Positions 42,754 through 51,112 of a stretch of DNA of 64,000 nucleotides are shown here, in pieces. Source of the stretch: Acidobacteriota bacterium. Lineage in GTDB: Bacteria; Acidobacteriota; Terriglobia; Terriglobales; Acidobacteriaceae. The stretch spans positions 1 to 64,000 of the forward strand of contig JABCZH010000013.1 of assembly GCA_013289795.1 (NCBI GenBank), read 5' to 3'. The position numbers were made by a program, and so were the translations under genes. Under the pieces are notes generated by a model. That model did not search any database. It had not been told where the DNA came from and saw only the letters and a list, made by a program, of their open reading frames with translations. Positions within the stretch are counted from its first letter, which is position 1. Every line of letters begins with the position of its first letter.

Positions 42754-43095
42754 ATGAACGCCGCATCCCCTTTGACCGCCCATCCTCCCGCTGCTGCTAG
42801 CGAGCACTCGCGCAAGATCGCGAAAGCAGCCCACGACTTTGAAGCTGTGTTGCTCAACTCGCTGCTGGGTCCTCTGGAAAAGACCTTCTCTTCGCTTCCC
42901 GGAAAAGAAACAGACGTCGCGTCCGACAACTACCAGTCTTTGGGGATGCAGGCGCTGGCTTCGAGTCTGGCGGCGAGAGGTGGAGTGGGTATTGCGGGGA
43001 TGATCGTCAAAAGCCTATCCAAACGTGACAATGCAGTGGCTGCTGCTCATGAGAAAAGCCTCGCGAGAGGTGCTTCTCTCGCGAGGCCTTTCTGA
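42754..43095 (+). CDS. flgJ: Rod cap protein FlgJ, single-domain form
   Basis: 113 residues, corresponding only to the N-terminal rod-binding domain of FlgJ: KIAKAAHDFEAVLLNSLLGPLEK (hallmark AAxxFEAxFxxxMLKxM), then DNYQSLGMQALASSLAARGGVGIA. The C-terminal peptidoglycan hydrolase domain of enterobacterial FlgJ is absent, so another enzyme must open the wall. The last 13 codons coincide with a terminator hairpin, which dictates the sequence SLARGASLARPF. It is the last flagellar gene here. Confidence 0.87.
   Translation: MNAASPLTAHPPAAASEHSRKIAKAAHDFEAVLLNSLLGPLEKTFSSLPGKETDVASDNYQSLGMQALASSLAARGGVGIAGMIVKSLSKRDNAVAAAHEKSLARGASLARPF
43058..43092 (+). terminator. Rho-independent terminator overlapping the end of flgJ
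   Basis: GCCTCGCGAGAG and CTCTCGCGAGGC form a perfect 12-base stem around GTGCTT, followed by CTTTCT. The hairpin lies inside the last codons of flgJ and ends 8 bases before the end of its stop codon. It should stop the flagellar transcript and, read on the other strand, may also stop transcription of the small Lys-rich frame. Confidence 0.85.
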
Positions 43096-43129
43096 ACTTC
43101 TGATCCGTACGAGAACTTCTCGCCGGCTG

Positions 43130-43174
43130 TTAGTGTTTCTTTTTTTTCTTCGCAGCCTTTTTCTTGGTTGCCAT
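43130..43174 (-). CDS. Lys-rich micropeptide MATKKKAAKKKKKH
   Basis: A 14-codon frame encoding MATKKKAAKKKKKH, ten of whose residues are Lys or His. It is preceded by an excellent Shine-Dalgarno sequence, GGAGG, 7 bases before the ATG. It has a plausible promoter 100 bases upstream and the flagellar terminator hairpin just downstream. Nothing else explains such a ribosome site on this strand. Short Lys/Ala-rich tails of this kind resemble the C-terminal region of histone H1-like bacterial proteins, so nucleic acid binding is a guess. The A-rich frame could alternatively be a leader or regulatory ORF. Confidence 0.5.
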   Translation of the reverse strand: MATKKKAAKKKKKH

Positions 43175-43279
43175 GAAGTTATCCTCCGTGAGCTATTTTC
43201 CCTTGTGAGATTTCAAAACAAAAGCCTGTTACGCGAGGTCGCCCTACACTTCCAGTGTGAACGAAACCCTCACCCCAAG

Positions 43280-43308
43280 ATATTGAGGAGTATTGTTTTG
43301 AATGTCAA
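43280..43308 (-). promoter_or_regulatory. Promoter for the Lys-rich micro-ORF
   Basis: On the minus strand, a perfect TTGACA (43308-43303) is followed after 17 bases by CAATAT (43285-43280), a 3/6 match to the -10 consensus. The start would be near 43273, giving a leader of about 100 bases with a small ACACT-GGA-AGTGT hairpin before the ribosome site. Confidence 0.45.
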
Positions 43309-43313
43309 CACAA
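43293..43313. promoter_or_regulatory. Near-perfect inverted repeat over the divergent promoter
   Basis: The arms TTGTTTTGA and TCAACACAA flank ATG and match at eight of nine positions. The repeat covers the -35 element of the micro-ORF promoter and lies 67 bases before the hydantoinase-like gene on the other strand, so a regulator bound here could affect both. The regulator is not known. Confidence 0.4.
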
Positions 43314-43379
43314 TTCTGGCGACGAGGTTTCACTTTCAGGCGACCTCTCGCCTCCATTGTCGTAGACTTTCTTTCATCC

Positions 43380-44978
43380 ATGGCACACGATCCCATCGAA
43401 CTAGAGATCTTCAAGAACATTTTCCATTCCGTCGCGGAGGAAATGGGCGCGGCGCTGCGTCGTACCGCATTTTCACCGAACATCAAGGAACGCCGCGACT
43501 ACTCTTGCGCCGTGTTTGATTCCAGCGGAGAAGTTCTGGCTATGGGCGATCACATGCCGGTGCATCTGGGCTCAATGCCCATGTCGGTGCGCGCGGTTTT
43601 GCAGAGTCTCGAACTCGCGCCAGGCGACGTCGCAATGTTGAATGATCCTTTCCGCGGCGGTACCCACCTGCCTGACATCACTCTGGTGGCGCCGGTATAT
43701 GTGCAGCGCCGTCGCGCCCGATCACAGCCCGACTTCTATGTGGCGTCGCGCGCCCATCATGCGGATGTTGGTGGAGCTTATCCCGGTTCGATGGGCCTCT
43801 GCCGCGAGATCTACCAGGAGGGACTCCGTATTCCCCCGGTGAAGCTGATGCGGACAGGGGAAATGCACTCCGATGTTCTTGCGCTTCTGCTGAACAACAT
43901 CCGTACGCCGGTCGAACGCGAGGGTGACCTCGGAGCACAACTCGCCGCATGTCACACCGGAACAGAACGCCTGCGCGAAATTGCCAAACGTTATGGCTTG
44001 CCGCGGACCAGGCGCGCTGCTCGCGAGTTGCTCAACTACTCCGAACAGATAATGCGGGCATTTCTTGAGAACGTTCCCGGCGGAACCTATTACGCCGAGG
44101 ACTTTCTCGACAACGATGGCGTCAGCGACAAGCCAGTGAAAATTGCAGTCGAGGTCCGGGTGGCGCGCACACGAGCGTGTCCGGGCGATATAGTCACGGT
44201 GGACTTCACTGGCAGTGATCCGCAGGTGGAAGGCAGTGTGAATGCAGTCGAAGCCATTACCTACTCTGCTTGCTTCTATGTGTTCCGTTGCTTGCTCATG
44301 GAAGATGTCCCAGCCACAGCTGGCCTGATGCGTCCCATTCGAGTTATTGCTCCGGAAGGAACGGTGGTGAACGCGCGTCCGCCGGCGGCGGTCGCCGGAG
44401 GCAATGTGGAGACCTCACAGCGCATCGTGGACGTGCTCCTGAAGGCATTGGCGCAAGCTCTGCCAGACCGAATTCCTGCAGCGGCGGCGGGAACGATGAA
44501 CAACCTGACCATCGGCGGAATTGATCCACGAACTCACGAGCCGTTCGCTTACTACGAGACCATCGCCGGCGGAATGGGCGCGCGTCCCGGCAAAGCAGGC
44601 GTTTCCGGGGTTCATACTCACATGACGAATTCTCTCAACACGCCTGCGGAGGCTCTGGAATATGCCTATCCGTTGCGCGTCCGCACCTACTCGTTGCGGA
44701 CGGATAGCGGAGGCCATGGGAAGCACCGCGGAGGAGATGGCATCGTCCGAGAAATCGAAGTGCTCGCCGAGGCTGAAGTTACACTGTTGTCCGACCGGCG
44801 TACGCGGGGGCCTTACGGCCTGAGCGGCGGAGCCGATGGAACTTCGGGAAAAGCCACCATCAGTCGCTGCGATGGCTCATCCCAAACGATGCCTGGCAAA
44901 TTCAACGCGCGGCTGCGCAGGGGCGAGAGAATTCGCATTGAGACACCGGGCGGCGGCGGTTGGGGCGAAGCTGATTAG
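43380..44978 (+). CDS. hyuB: Hydantoinase B / oxoprolinase family protein
   Basis: 532 residues, the size of HyuB-type subunits. It starts MAHDPIELEIFKNIFHSVAEE, in line with the family (DPIxLEVxxNxLxxIAEEMG), and contains RRDYSCAVFDSSGEVLAMGDHMPVHLGSMP in part, DVAMLNDPFRGGTHLPDITL, and the C-terminal GGHGKHRGGDGIVREIEV. HyuB proteins act with an ATP-dependent HyuA subunit to open hydantoin, 5-oxoproline or to carboxylate acetone-like ketones. No hyuA gene is adjacent, so either it lies elsewhere or this subunit works alone. No ribosome site is obvious. ATG 43380 is chosen by homology to the family start. Confidence 0.88.
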   Translation: MAHDPIELEIFKNIFHSVAEEMGAALRRTAFSPNIKERRDYSCAVFDSSGEVLAMGDHMPVHLGSMPMSVRAVLQSLELAPGDVAMLNDPFRGGTHLPDITLVAPVYVQRRRARSQPDFYVASRAHHADVGGAYPGSMGLCREIYQEGLRIPPVKLMRTGEMHSDVLALLLNNIRTPVEREGDLGAQLAACHTGTERLREIAKRYGLPRTRRAARELLNYSEQIMRAFLENVPGGTYYAEDFLDNDGVSDKPVKIAVEVRVARTRACPGDIVTVDFTGSDPQVEGSVNAVEAITYSACFYVFRCLLMEDVPATAGLMRPIRVIAPEGTVVNARPPAAVAGGNVETSQRIVDVLLKALAQALPDRIPAAAAGTMNNLTIGGIDPRTHEPFAYYETIAGGMGARPGKAGVSGVHTHMTNSLNTPAEALEYAYPLRVRTYSLRTDSGGHGKHRGGDGIVREIEVLAEAEVTLLSDRRTRGPYGLSGGADGTSGKATISRCDGSSQTMPGKFNARLRRGERIRIETPGGGGWGEAD

Positions 44979-45088
44979 AACCTTTCGCAGGAACGGTTTT
45001 TGGAAAGACGCGGCTTGGCTGTCCCGCCAGGGATCGAGGTGCAGCTGCAATCTGCGACTCCTCCATTGCCCGCAGCATCTATTTGACT

Positions 45089-45658
45089 ATGACTGATCTT
45101 GCGCAGCACTACCTCGACGAAGCCCGCCGCCAGTTTCGTGGCTACAAACGTCTCGGCGAAGGCGCGCTTGCCCAGTTGAAAGACGAAGAGTTGTTTTTGA
45201 CCCTCGATCGCGAGTCGAACTCTGCGGCGGTCATCGTGAAGCACATGGCTGGCAACATGCGTTCGCGTTTCGCCGACTTTCTCACCAGCGACGGCGAGAA
45301 GCCCGACCGCCATCGTGACCAGGAATTCGAGCTGTCTTCGCAAATCGCCCGCGCTGACGTCATGCAGTGGTGGGAATCAGGCTGGTCGTACGTGTTGTCG
45401 GCGATCGAAGCGCTGCGCCCCGAAGATGTGCAGCGCACCGTCACCATCCGCGGCGAACCCCACACCGTGCTGCAAGCCATCAACCGCCAGCTTGCGCACT
45501 ATGCCTACCACGTCGGCCAGATCGTATTTCTCGCCAAGCATCTCCGCTCGACAGAGTGGAAGTCGCTGAGCATTCCACGCGGTGAGTCGGAAGCGGTCAA
45601 CCGCAAGCTCGCGGAACGGAAGCTGGGAACGTCTGGTCCCGGGGCGCGTCAGGCCTAG
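45089..45658 (+). CDS. DUF1572 (DinB-like) family protein
   Basis: 189 residues of the DUF1572 group in the DinB/YfiT four-helix superfamily. Features are VIVKHMAGNMRSRFADFLTSDGEKP (His in the first metal-ligand position of KHMAGN) and the late INRQLAHYAYHVGQIVFLAKHL (HxxYHxGQ, the other two His ligands). Members bind a divalent metal and are thiol-dependent transferases or of unknown role. Monocistronic placement with 110 bases upstream gives no context. Metal binding is likely from the three His; the reaction is unknown. Confidence 0.8.
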   Translation: MTDLAQHYLDEARRQFRGYKRLGEGALAQLKDEELFLTLDRESNSAAVIVKHMAGNMRSRFADFLTSDGEKPDRHRDQEFELSSQIARADVMQWWESGWSYVLSAIEALRPEDVQRTVTIRGEPHTVLQAINRQLAHYAYHVGQIVFLAKHLRSTEWKSLSIPRGESEAVNRKLAERKLGTSGPGARQA

Positions 45659-45717
45659 CCGCGCTTCCGGGGTGCTAGAATAGTCCGTTTTGCGATTGAG
45701 AAGTTGAAGTCCATTGA

Positions 45718-46779
45718 ATGGCCCTCATGCCCAAGACCATGCTCGCCGTTGTAAAGCCGCAAGCCGCTCCCGGTGCGGAGATTCGTGAAGTCAAAATCCC
45801 CGCCTTCGGGCGCAACGACGTTCTGGTCAAGGTCAAAGTGGCTTCCATCTGTGGCACTGACCTCCATATTTATGAGTGGGACAAATGGGCGCAGAACCGC
45901 ATTCATCCGCCCCTGATTCCCGGCCACGAGTTCTGCGGCGAAGTCGCGGCCTTCGGCGACGAAGTCACCAGCGTCAAGGAAGGCGATTTTGTTTCCGCCG
46001 AGATGCATGTGGCCTGCGGCAAGTGCTATCAATGCCGTACCGGCGATGCCCACATCTGCCAATTCGTGAAGATCATCGGAGTCGATACGGACGGCGCTTT
46101 TGCCGAATACGTGGTCATCCCGGAATCGAATATCTGGAAGCTCGATCCCGCCATCCCGCAGGAATACGCGTCCATCCTCGATCCGCTGGGCAACGCCGTC
46201 CACAGCGTATTGGCCGGTGAAATCGCCGCGAAGACGGTGGCCATCACGGGCGCCGGTCCAATTGGGCTGTTTTCTATTGCGGTGGCGCGCGCGGTGGGAG
46301 CTGCCGAGGTTTACGCCATCGAGGTCAACGAGCATCGGCGGCGCATTGCCAAGCAAATGAAAGCCGACGTCGTGCTCGACCCGTCCACGCAGGACGTAAA
46401 CGCCATCGTCATGGAGCGCACCGGCGGACTCGGCGTGGATGTGGTGCTTGAGATGGCTGGTCATCCCAACGCCATTCGCACAGCTTTCGACATCGTGCGT
46501 CGTGGCGGACGCATTTCGCTGCTCGGGCTTACCTCCAAGCCGATTTCCCTCAACTTCTCCGAAGACATCATCTTCAAGGGCATCACGGTGCAAGGCATCA
46601 GCGGCCGGCGCATGTACCAGACCTGGTATCAGATGACCGCGCTGCTCAAGCATGGCAAGCTCGACCTTCATCCCGTAATCACCGACCGCATCGCCATGAA
46701 GGATTTTTCCAAGGCCATGGACCGCCTGAAAACGGGCGAATCCAGCAAGATCCTGGTATTTCCCAACGGCAACATGTAA
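45718..46779 (+). CDS. tdh: L-threonine 3-dehydrogenase
   Basis: 353 residues, zinc-dependent medium-chain dehydrogenase. The catalytic zinc ligand Cys is in VASICGTDLHIYEWDKWAQ, and GHEFCGEV follows. Four structural-zinc Cys lie in ACGKCYQCRTGDAHIC. The NAD-binding GxGxxG is ITGAGPIGLFSIAVARAVGA. GTDLHIYEWD and the IxGRRMYxTWY segment near residue 300 are specific to Tdh, which makes 2-amino-3-ketobutyrate from threonine. No kbl gene is adjacent. A possible -10 TAGAAT lies at 45676. Confidence 0.93.
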   Translation: MALMPKTMLAVVKPQAAPGAEIREVKIPAFGRNDVLVKVKVASICGTDLHIYEWDKWAQNRIHPPLIPGHEFCGEVAAFGDEVTSVKEGDFVSAEMHVACGKCYQCRTGDAHICQFVKIIGVDTDGAFAEYVVIPESNIWKLDPAIPQEYASILDPLGNAVHSVLAGEIAAKTVAITGAGPIGLFSIAVARAVGAAEVYAIEVNEHRRRIAKQMKADVVLDPSTQDVNAIVMERTGGLGVDVVLEMAGHPNAIRTAFDIVRRGGRISLLGLTSKPISLNFSEDIIFKGITVQGISGRRMYQTWYQMTALLKHGKLDLHPVITDRIAMKDFSKAMDRLKTGESSKILVFPNGNM

Positions 46780-46805
46780 GCCCTGCTCCTTGCTGTCTGA
46801 TCGGA

Positions 46806-46811
46806 TACAAT
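46806..46811 (+). promoter_or_regulatory. -10 element upstream of aroC
   Basis: TACAAT ends 9 bases before the aroC ATG, so the transcript would have only about 3-5 untranslated bases. No ribosome site is visible in front of the gene and the -35 region is weak. This is one of several near-leaderless starts in the window. Confidence 0.3.
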
Positions 46812-46820
46812 CCTGATTCA

Positions 46821-47993
46821 ATGCTGCGCTACTTCACTGCTGGAGAATCGCATGGCGAAGCGCTAGTCGCGCTTCTTTCCGGCATGCCCGCCGGACTGAA
46901 AGTGGATCAGGCGTTTCTCGACCGCGAGCTGTGGCGGCGGCAGCAGGGGTACGGCCGTGGCGGCCGTATGAAGATTGAGCGCGATACCGCGCACATACTC
47001 TCCGGCGTGCGGCAGGGGAAAACCATCGGTTCCCCTATCGCAATCCTGCTGCAGAACAAAGATTGGAAGAACTGGCAGGAATCTCTTCCGGTGGAGGAAG
47101 GCGATTCGGACAAGCACAAAGCGGTCAAATCCCCGCGTCCTGGGCATGCGGACCTGGCTGGAGCTTTGAAATATAACTTTCCCGAAGCGCGCTATGTTCT
47201 GGAGCGCGCCTCGGCGCGCGAGTCGGCCGCACGCGTGGCCGTCGGTGGCGTGGCCAAACTGTTTCTGCGAGAACTCGGAATGGACGTTTTGAGCCACGTG
47301 AATTCGGTCGGTGCTGCCGCGATCAAAGGCGAAATCTCCTGGGAGCAAATCGCTGCGCTAGTTCAGCGGGAGGAAGTGCTGCTGAATTGTGCCGAGCAAG
47401 AAACCGAGCAGCGTATGAAAGAAGAAGTCGATCAGATCCTAAAGAGCGGAGATTCTGTCGGCGGCGTTTTCGAAGTGGTCGCCCACAACGTGCCGCCCGG
47501 CCTGGGAACATACGCGCAATGGGACGAGCGCCTCGACGCACGCCTGGCCGCGGCCGTCATGTCATTACAGGCGGTGAAGGCGGTTGAGATTGGCGGTGGA
47601 GTCACCGCTGCGGCTTCCCCTGGCTCCGCCGTGCATGATGAAATAGGCTATGGGGGATCAGACACGCTATCCGGATTTACTCGCAGCCGGAACAATGCGG
47701 GAGGAATTGAAGGCGGCGTTTCGAATGGAGAAGACATTCGCGTGCGCGGCTATCTGAAACCGATTTCCACGCTGCGCCGTCCGTTGCAGTCGGTGGATTT
47801 TAGCACCCGTGAGCCGGTGAAAGCCGCTTACGAACGGTCGGACGTATGCGTTGTTCCGGCCGCGGGTGTCGCCGCTGAGGCCATGGTGGCCCTCACAATC
47901 GCCGGCTGCGCGCTTGAGAAGTTTGGCGGCGACTCCATGACCGAAACATTGCGGAATTTTCAGGGCTACTGCCAACAACTGAAGAACTACTGA
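46821..47993 (+). CDS. aroC: Chorismate synthase
   Basis: 390 residues. It has the three family signatures: GESHGEALVALLSGMPAGL near the N-terminus, the SxRPGHADL region as KSPRPGHADLAGALKY followed by ARESAARVAVGGVAK, and the C-terminal RSDVCVVPAAGVAAEAMVA. The enzyme converts EPSP to chorismate with reduced FMN, ending the shikimate pathway. The peptide deformylase gene starts immediately after the stop codon, with no gap, so the two are cotranscribed although functionally unrelated. Confidence 0.95.
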   Translation: MLRYFTAGESHGEALVALLSGMPAGLKVDQAFLDRELWRRQQGYGRGGRMKIERDTAHILSGVRQGKTIGSPIAILLQNKDWKNWQESLPVEEGDSDKHKAVKSPRPGHADLAGALKYNFPEARYVLERASARESAARVAVGGVAKLFLRELGMDVLSHVNSVGAAAIKGEISWEQIAALVQREEVLLNCAEQETEQRMKEEVDQILKSGDSVGGVFEVVAHNVPPGLGTYAQWDERLDARLAAAVMSLQAVKAVEIGGGVTAAASPGSAVHDEIGYGGSDTLSGFTRSRNNAGGIEGGVSNGEDIRVRGYLKPISTLRRPLQSVDFSTREPVKAAYERSDVCVVPAAGVAAEAMVALTIAGCALEKFGGDSMTETLRNFQGYCQQLKNY

Positions 47994-48503
47994 ATGATTT
48001 ATTCCATCGTAAAGTTTGGCGATCCGGTCCTCGAAAGGCCCGCGGAGCCGGTGACGGTTTTCGACGACGATCTGCGAAAACTGATCGACGACATGTTCGA
48101 GTCCATGTATGAGGCTCGCGGAGTCGGCCTGGCAGCGCCGCAGATTGGCATCTCCAAGCGGCTCGCCGTCATTGACATCACTTTCAAGGAAGATCCCGAC
48201 GCCAAACTGGTGCTGGCAAATCCGGAAATTCTCCACGCTGAAGGGAAACACACCCAACCGGAAGGTTGTCTCAGCATCCCCGAGTTTCGTGAGCCGGTAA
48301 AGCGCGCCCAAAAAGTCACCATTCGTGCCCAGGACGCGCATGGCAAGTGGTACGAGAAGACCGGCGAAGACCTGCTGGCCCGCGCATTCCTCCACGAAAC
48401 CGATCACTTGAATGGCAAGCTCTATATCAGCCACATCAGCGCGCTGAAACGGGACTTGATGAAGCGGAAGATTCGCAAGCTGATCAAAGCCGGGGAATGG
48501 TAG
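47994..48503 (+). CDS. def: Peptide deformylase
   Basis: 169 residues with all three Def motifs: GVGLAAPQIG (motif 1), EGCLSIPEF (motif 2, Cys metal ligand) and LHETDHLNGKL (motif 3, HExxH metal ligands, here HETDH). It removes the formyl group from nascent proteins. The product works together with the Fmt encoded next, which adds that group to initiator tRNA, the common def-fmt pairing. The ATG directly abuts the aroC stop. fmt starts 10 bases downstream. Confidence 0.95.
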   Translation: MIYSIVKFGDPVLERPAEPVTVFDDDLRKLIDDMFESMYEARGVGLAAPQIGISKRLAVIDITFKEDPDAKLVLANPEILHAEGKHTQPEGCLSIPEFREPVKRAQKVTIRAQDAHGKWYEKTGEDLLARAFLHETDHLNGKLYISHISALKRDLMKRKIRKLIKAGEW

Positions 48504-48513
48504 GAGTGAGAGA

Positions 48514-49452
48514 TTGGCTCAATCTTTCAACTTGGTGTTTTGCGGTACTCCCCACTTCGCCGTTCCGACGCTGGAGACGCTAATCGCGTCCGGATTCAAT
48601 GTCTCTTTAGTAGTCACGCAACCGGATAGGCCGCGCGGACGTGGCCTGGCACTCACTCCCTCCCCGGTTAAGGCCCGTGCAGTTGAACTAGGGTTGCCCA
48701 TCACGCAACCGGATAAGATCAAGAACAACCCAGAGTTTCAGTCGCTGCTCTCTTCCTTGAGCCCCGAGGCGATCATCGTAGTCGGTTATGGACACATGAT
48801 TCCGCAGTGGATGCTCGACCTCCCACGTTATGGCAACATCAACCTGCACGCGTCGCTGCTGCCGAAGTATCGCGGGGCCGCGCCCATTCAGTGGGCGATC
48901 GCCCGCGGCGAGTCGGTCACGGGCGTGACCACCATGCGCATTGACTCCGGCCTGGACACAGGAGACATCCTGCTGCAAAGAGAAGTCCCAATCGCTCGCG
49001 AAGACAATGCTGAAACTCTGTCATCGCGTTTAGCTGCTATTGGCGCTGACCTGATGATCGAAACGTTACGCGGGCTGCAAACTGGGAAGGTGGAGTCTCG
49101 TCCACAGGATCATGCCGAAGCCACCCTCGCTCCGGTCCTTAATAAAGAAGACGGCCGGATCGATTTTCATCGCACAGCACAGGAGATTTGCCATCGCCTC
49201 CGCGGATTCCAGCCCTGGCCGGGCGCGTTCACGACATTTCGAGGTAAGACTCTGCAGGTGTGGGCCGCCCAACCCTCAGGGACCGAAATTGCACCCGGCG
49301 AACTCGCGGTCCAAGGTGACCGCTTGTCTGTCGGGAGCGGCAAGAGCACTGCGTTGGAACTGCTCGAATTGCAACCCGAAGGCAAGAAACGTATGCCGGT
49401 GCGCGATTTCGTTCATGGCTACCACCCCGAAACTGGCGAAAAGCTGGGCTAA
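48514..49452 (+). CDS. fmt: Methionyl-tRNA formyltransferase
   Basis: 312 residues. The N-terminal formyltransferase domain has VFCGTPHFAVPTLETLI, VVTQPDRPRGRG and the catalytic region NINLHASLLPKYRGAAPIQWAI with the invariant Asn-x-His-x-Ser-LLPxxRG and later DTGDILLQ. The C-terminal domain (from about residue 205) binds tRNA. The start is TTG 48514, supported by AGGAG 8 bases upstream and by the family N-terminus. It follows def by 10 bases; rsmB follows after 49 bases. Confidence 0.94.
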   Translation: MAQSFNLVFCGTPHFAVPTLETLIASGFNVSLVVTQPDRPRGRGLALTPSPVKARAVELGLPITQPDKIKNNPEFQSLLSSLSPEAIIVVGYGHMIPQWMLDLPRYGNINLHASLLPKYRGAAPIQWAIARGESVTGVTTMRIDSGLDTGDILLQREVPIAREDNAETLSSRLAAIGADLMIETLRGLQTGKVESRPQDHAEATLAPVLNKEDGRIDFHRTAQEICHRLRGFQPWPGAFTTFRGKTLQVWAAQPSGTEIAPGELAVQGDRLSVGSGKSTALELLELQPEGKKRMPVRDFVHGYHPETGEKLG

Positions 49453-49501
49453 CTGAAAACGACAACTGAGAACTGGCAACGGGGAACCGAGAACTGATTT
49501 T

Positions 49502-51112
49502 ATGGCCATTTCACCGGCCCGCATCGCCGCCTACGACATTCTGCTCCGGGTTGACCAGCAAGATGCCTATGCTTCCGAACTTCTGCACGCGTCCGACTAC
49601 GCCAAGCTTTCTCCGGCGGACCATGGCCTGGCAACCGAATTAGTCATGGGCGTGCTGCGCTGGCGGTCTCTGCTCGACGAACAGATTGTGCGGCGGTCTT
49701 CCCTGAAATTATCCAAGCTTGATCCTGAAGTGCTGACCTGCGTACGCCTCGCGGCTTATCAGTTGTTGTATTTGGATCGTGTGCCGGAACATGCAGCGGT
49801 CCACGAAAGTGTGGAACTTGTAAAGCGTGCCCGGAAACGCTCCGCCGTGCCCTTCGTCAACGCGGTGCTGAGAAAGTTCGCTGGCAAAGCCGCGAGCCGG
49901 CCCTTGGCAATTGAGGGTGCTGCAACTGAGGCGGAATTGGCTGAATCTTCGGCCCATCCCCAATGGCTGGTAGAGCGGTGGATTCGGACGTTCGGATTGC
50001 CCATCGCGCGCCAGATCTGCAGCTACGATCAGCAGATTCCCGCAAGCTGTGTCAGCCTCCGTGACCCCACGGTTGCAACTGAGCTTGAAAGTCATGGCGT
50101 CAAGCTCGCGCCTGGCAGTCTTTTAACTTCGGCACGTCGAGTCATTGCAGGCGGTCTCACCACAGCTCAGGCCTTTCGCGAAGGCCGGGTAGCGATTCAG
50201 GATGAGGCTTCGCAACTGGTCGCGCTGCTGGTGGGGCAAGGCTCACGCATCCTCGACTGCTGCGCCGCGCCGGGAGGCAAGACGCGATTGCTGGCCGAAC
50301 GCAATCCAGACGCCCCCATCGTAGCTGTGGAACTGCATCCGCACCGCGCCCGGTTGCTTCGCAAATTGGTTACCGCAAAGAATGTGCAAATCATCGCGGC
50401 CGATGTTCGCGGTCTTCCGACCGCCGAGTTCTTCGACCGTGTCCTCGTCGACGTGCCCTGCTCCGGCACCGGCACTCTCGCCCGCAATCCAGAGATCAAA
50501 TGGCGACTGAAGCCCGAGGACCTGCTGGATCTCCAAACTCGTCAAGGGGCGATTCTGAAGGCAGCCATGCAGCGAGTATCACCGGGCGGAAGACTTATCT
50601 ACTCGACCTGCTCTCTGGAGCCGGAGGAAAACCAGAAGGTGGTGGAATCCGCGCTCTCGTCCGATTCCTCGTTCCGCTTGCGAGATTGCCGCGAACGTCT
50701 GCGGGAGCTCTGTTCTCAGGGAGAACTGGCCTGGGGCGACATCGACTCACTCACCTCGGGGCCCTACTTGCGCACCATTCCGAGCGTGCATCCCTGTGAC
50801 GGCTTCTTCACGGCGATCCTTCAAAGATCTGATCGCCGTCTCATCGGACTTGAAGGTTCACCACAGAACCCGCAACCACCTTCCCGCCAGGTGCGGGATT
50901 CTGCGAAACAACGATGCTGTCCGGCGACGGCTGCGGCGCCAGAACCTGAGAAGGCACGTTCGCAGAGTCAGCAGGCGGAGGAGTTTCCGCGACTGTCCCA
51001 ACCCTCAGCCCCGCTTCCTTCAGAACGCCACTTACCTTCCCCAAGGTCTGACCCACGAAGCTGGGCATCACGAATGCTGCGGGCGAAGGAGGCTGAGACG
51101 CCAACAGGCTGA
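49502..51112 (+). CDS. rsmB: 16S rRNA m5C967 methyltransferase RsmB with C-terminal extension
   Basis: 536 residues. Residues 1-140 are a NusB-like RNA-binding domain. The RsmB/Sun methyltransferase domain (about 160-441) has ILDCCAAPGGKTRLLAE (SAM loop), VLVDVPCSGTGTLARNPEIK (motif IV, with the release Cys) and LIYSTCSLEPEEN (catalytic Cys). The usual protein would end at about residue 441 (FFTAILQR). Here about 95 Pro/Ser/Arg-rich residues follow, and they coincide with antisense coding of the PASTA gene, an overlap of 272 bases. The def-fmt-rsmB order is common in bacteria. Confidence 0.92.
   Translation: MAISPARIAAYDILLRVDQQDAYASELLHASDYAKLSPADHGLATELVMGVLRWRSLLDEQIVRRSSLKLSKLDPEVLTCVRLAAYQLLYLDRVPEHAAVHESVELVKRARKRSAVPFVNAVLRKFAGKAASRPLAIEGAATEAELAESSAHPQWLVERWIRTFGLPIARQICSYDQQIPASCVSLRDPTVATELESHGVKLAPGSLLTSARRVIAGGLTTAQAFREGRVAIQDEASQLVALLVGQGSRILDCCAAPGGKTRLLAERNPDAPIVAVELHPHRARLLRKLVTAKNVQIIAADVRGLPTAEFFDRVLVDVPCSGTGTLARNPEIKWRLKPEDLLDLQTRQGAILKAAMQRVSPGGRLIYSTCSLEPEENQKVVESALSSDSSFRLRDCRERLRELCSQGELAWGDIDSLTSGPYLRTIPSVHPCDGFFTAILQRSDRRLIGLEGSPQNPQPPSRQVRDSAKQRCCPATAAAPEPEKARSQSQQAEEFPRLSQPSAPLPSERHLPSPRSDPRSWASRMLRAKEAETPTG

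Noticed and set aside
45655-46821. A 388-codon open frame on the minus strand opposite tdh
   Set aside because: Shadow of the tdh codon pattern; no domain and no ribosome site.
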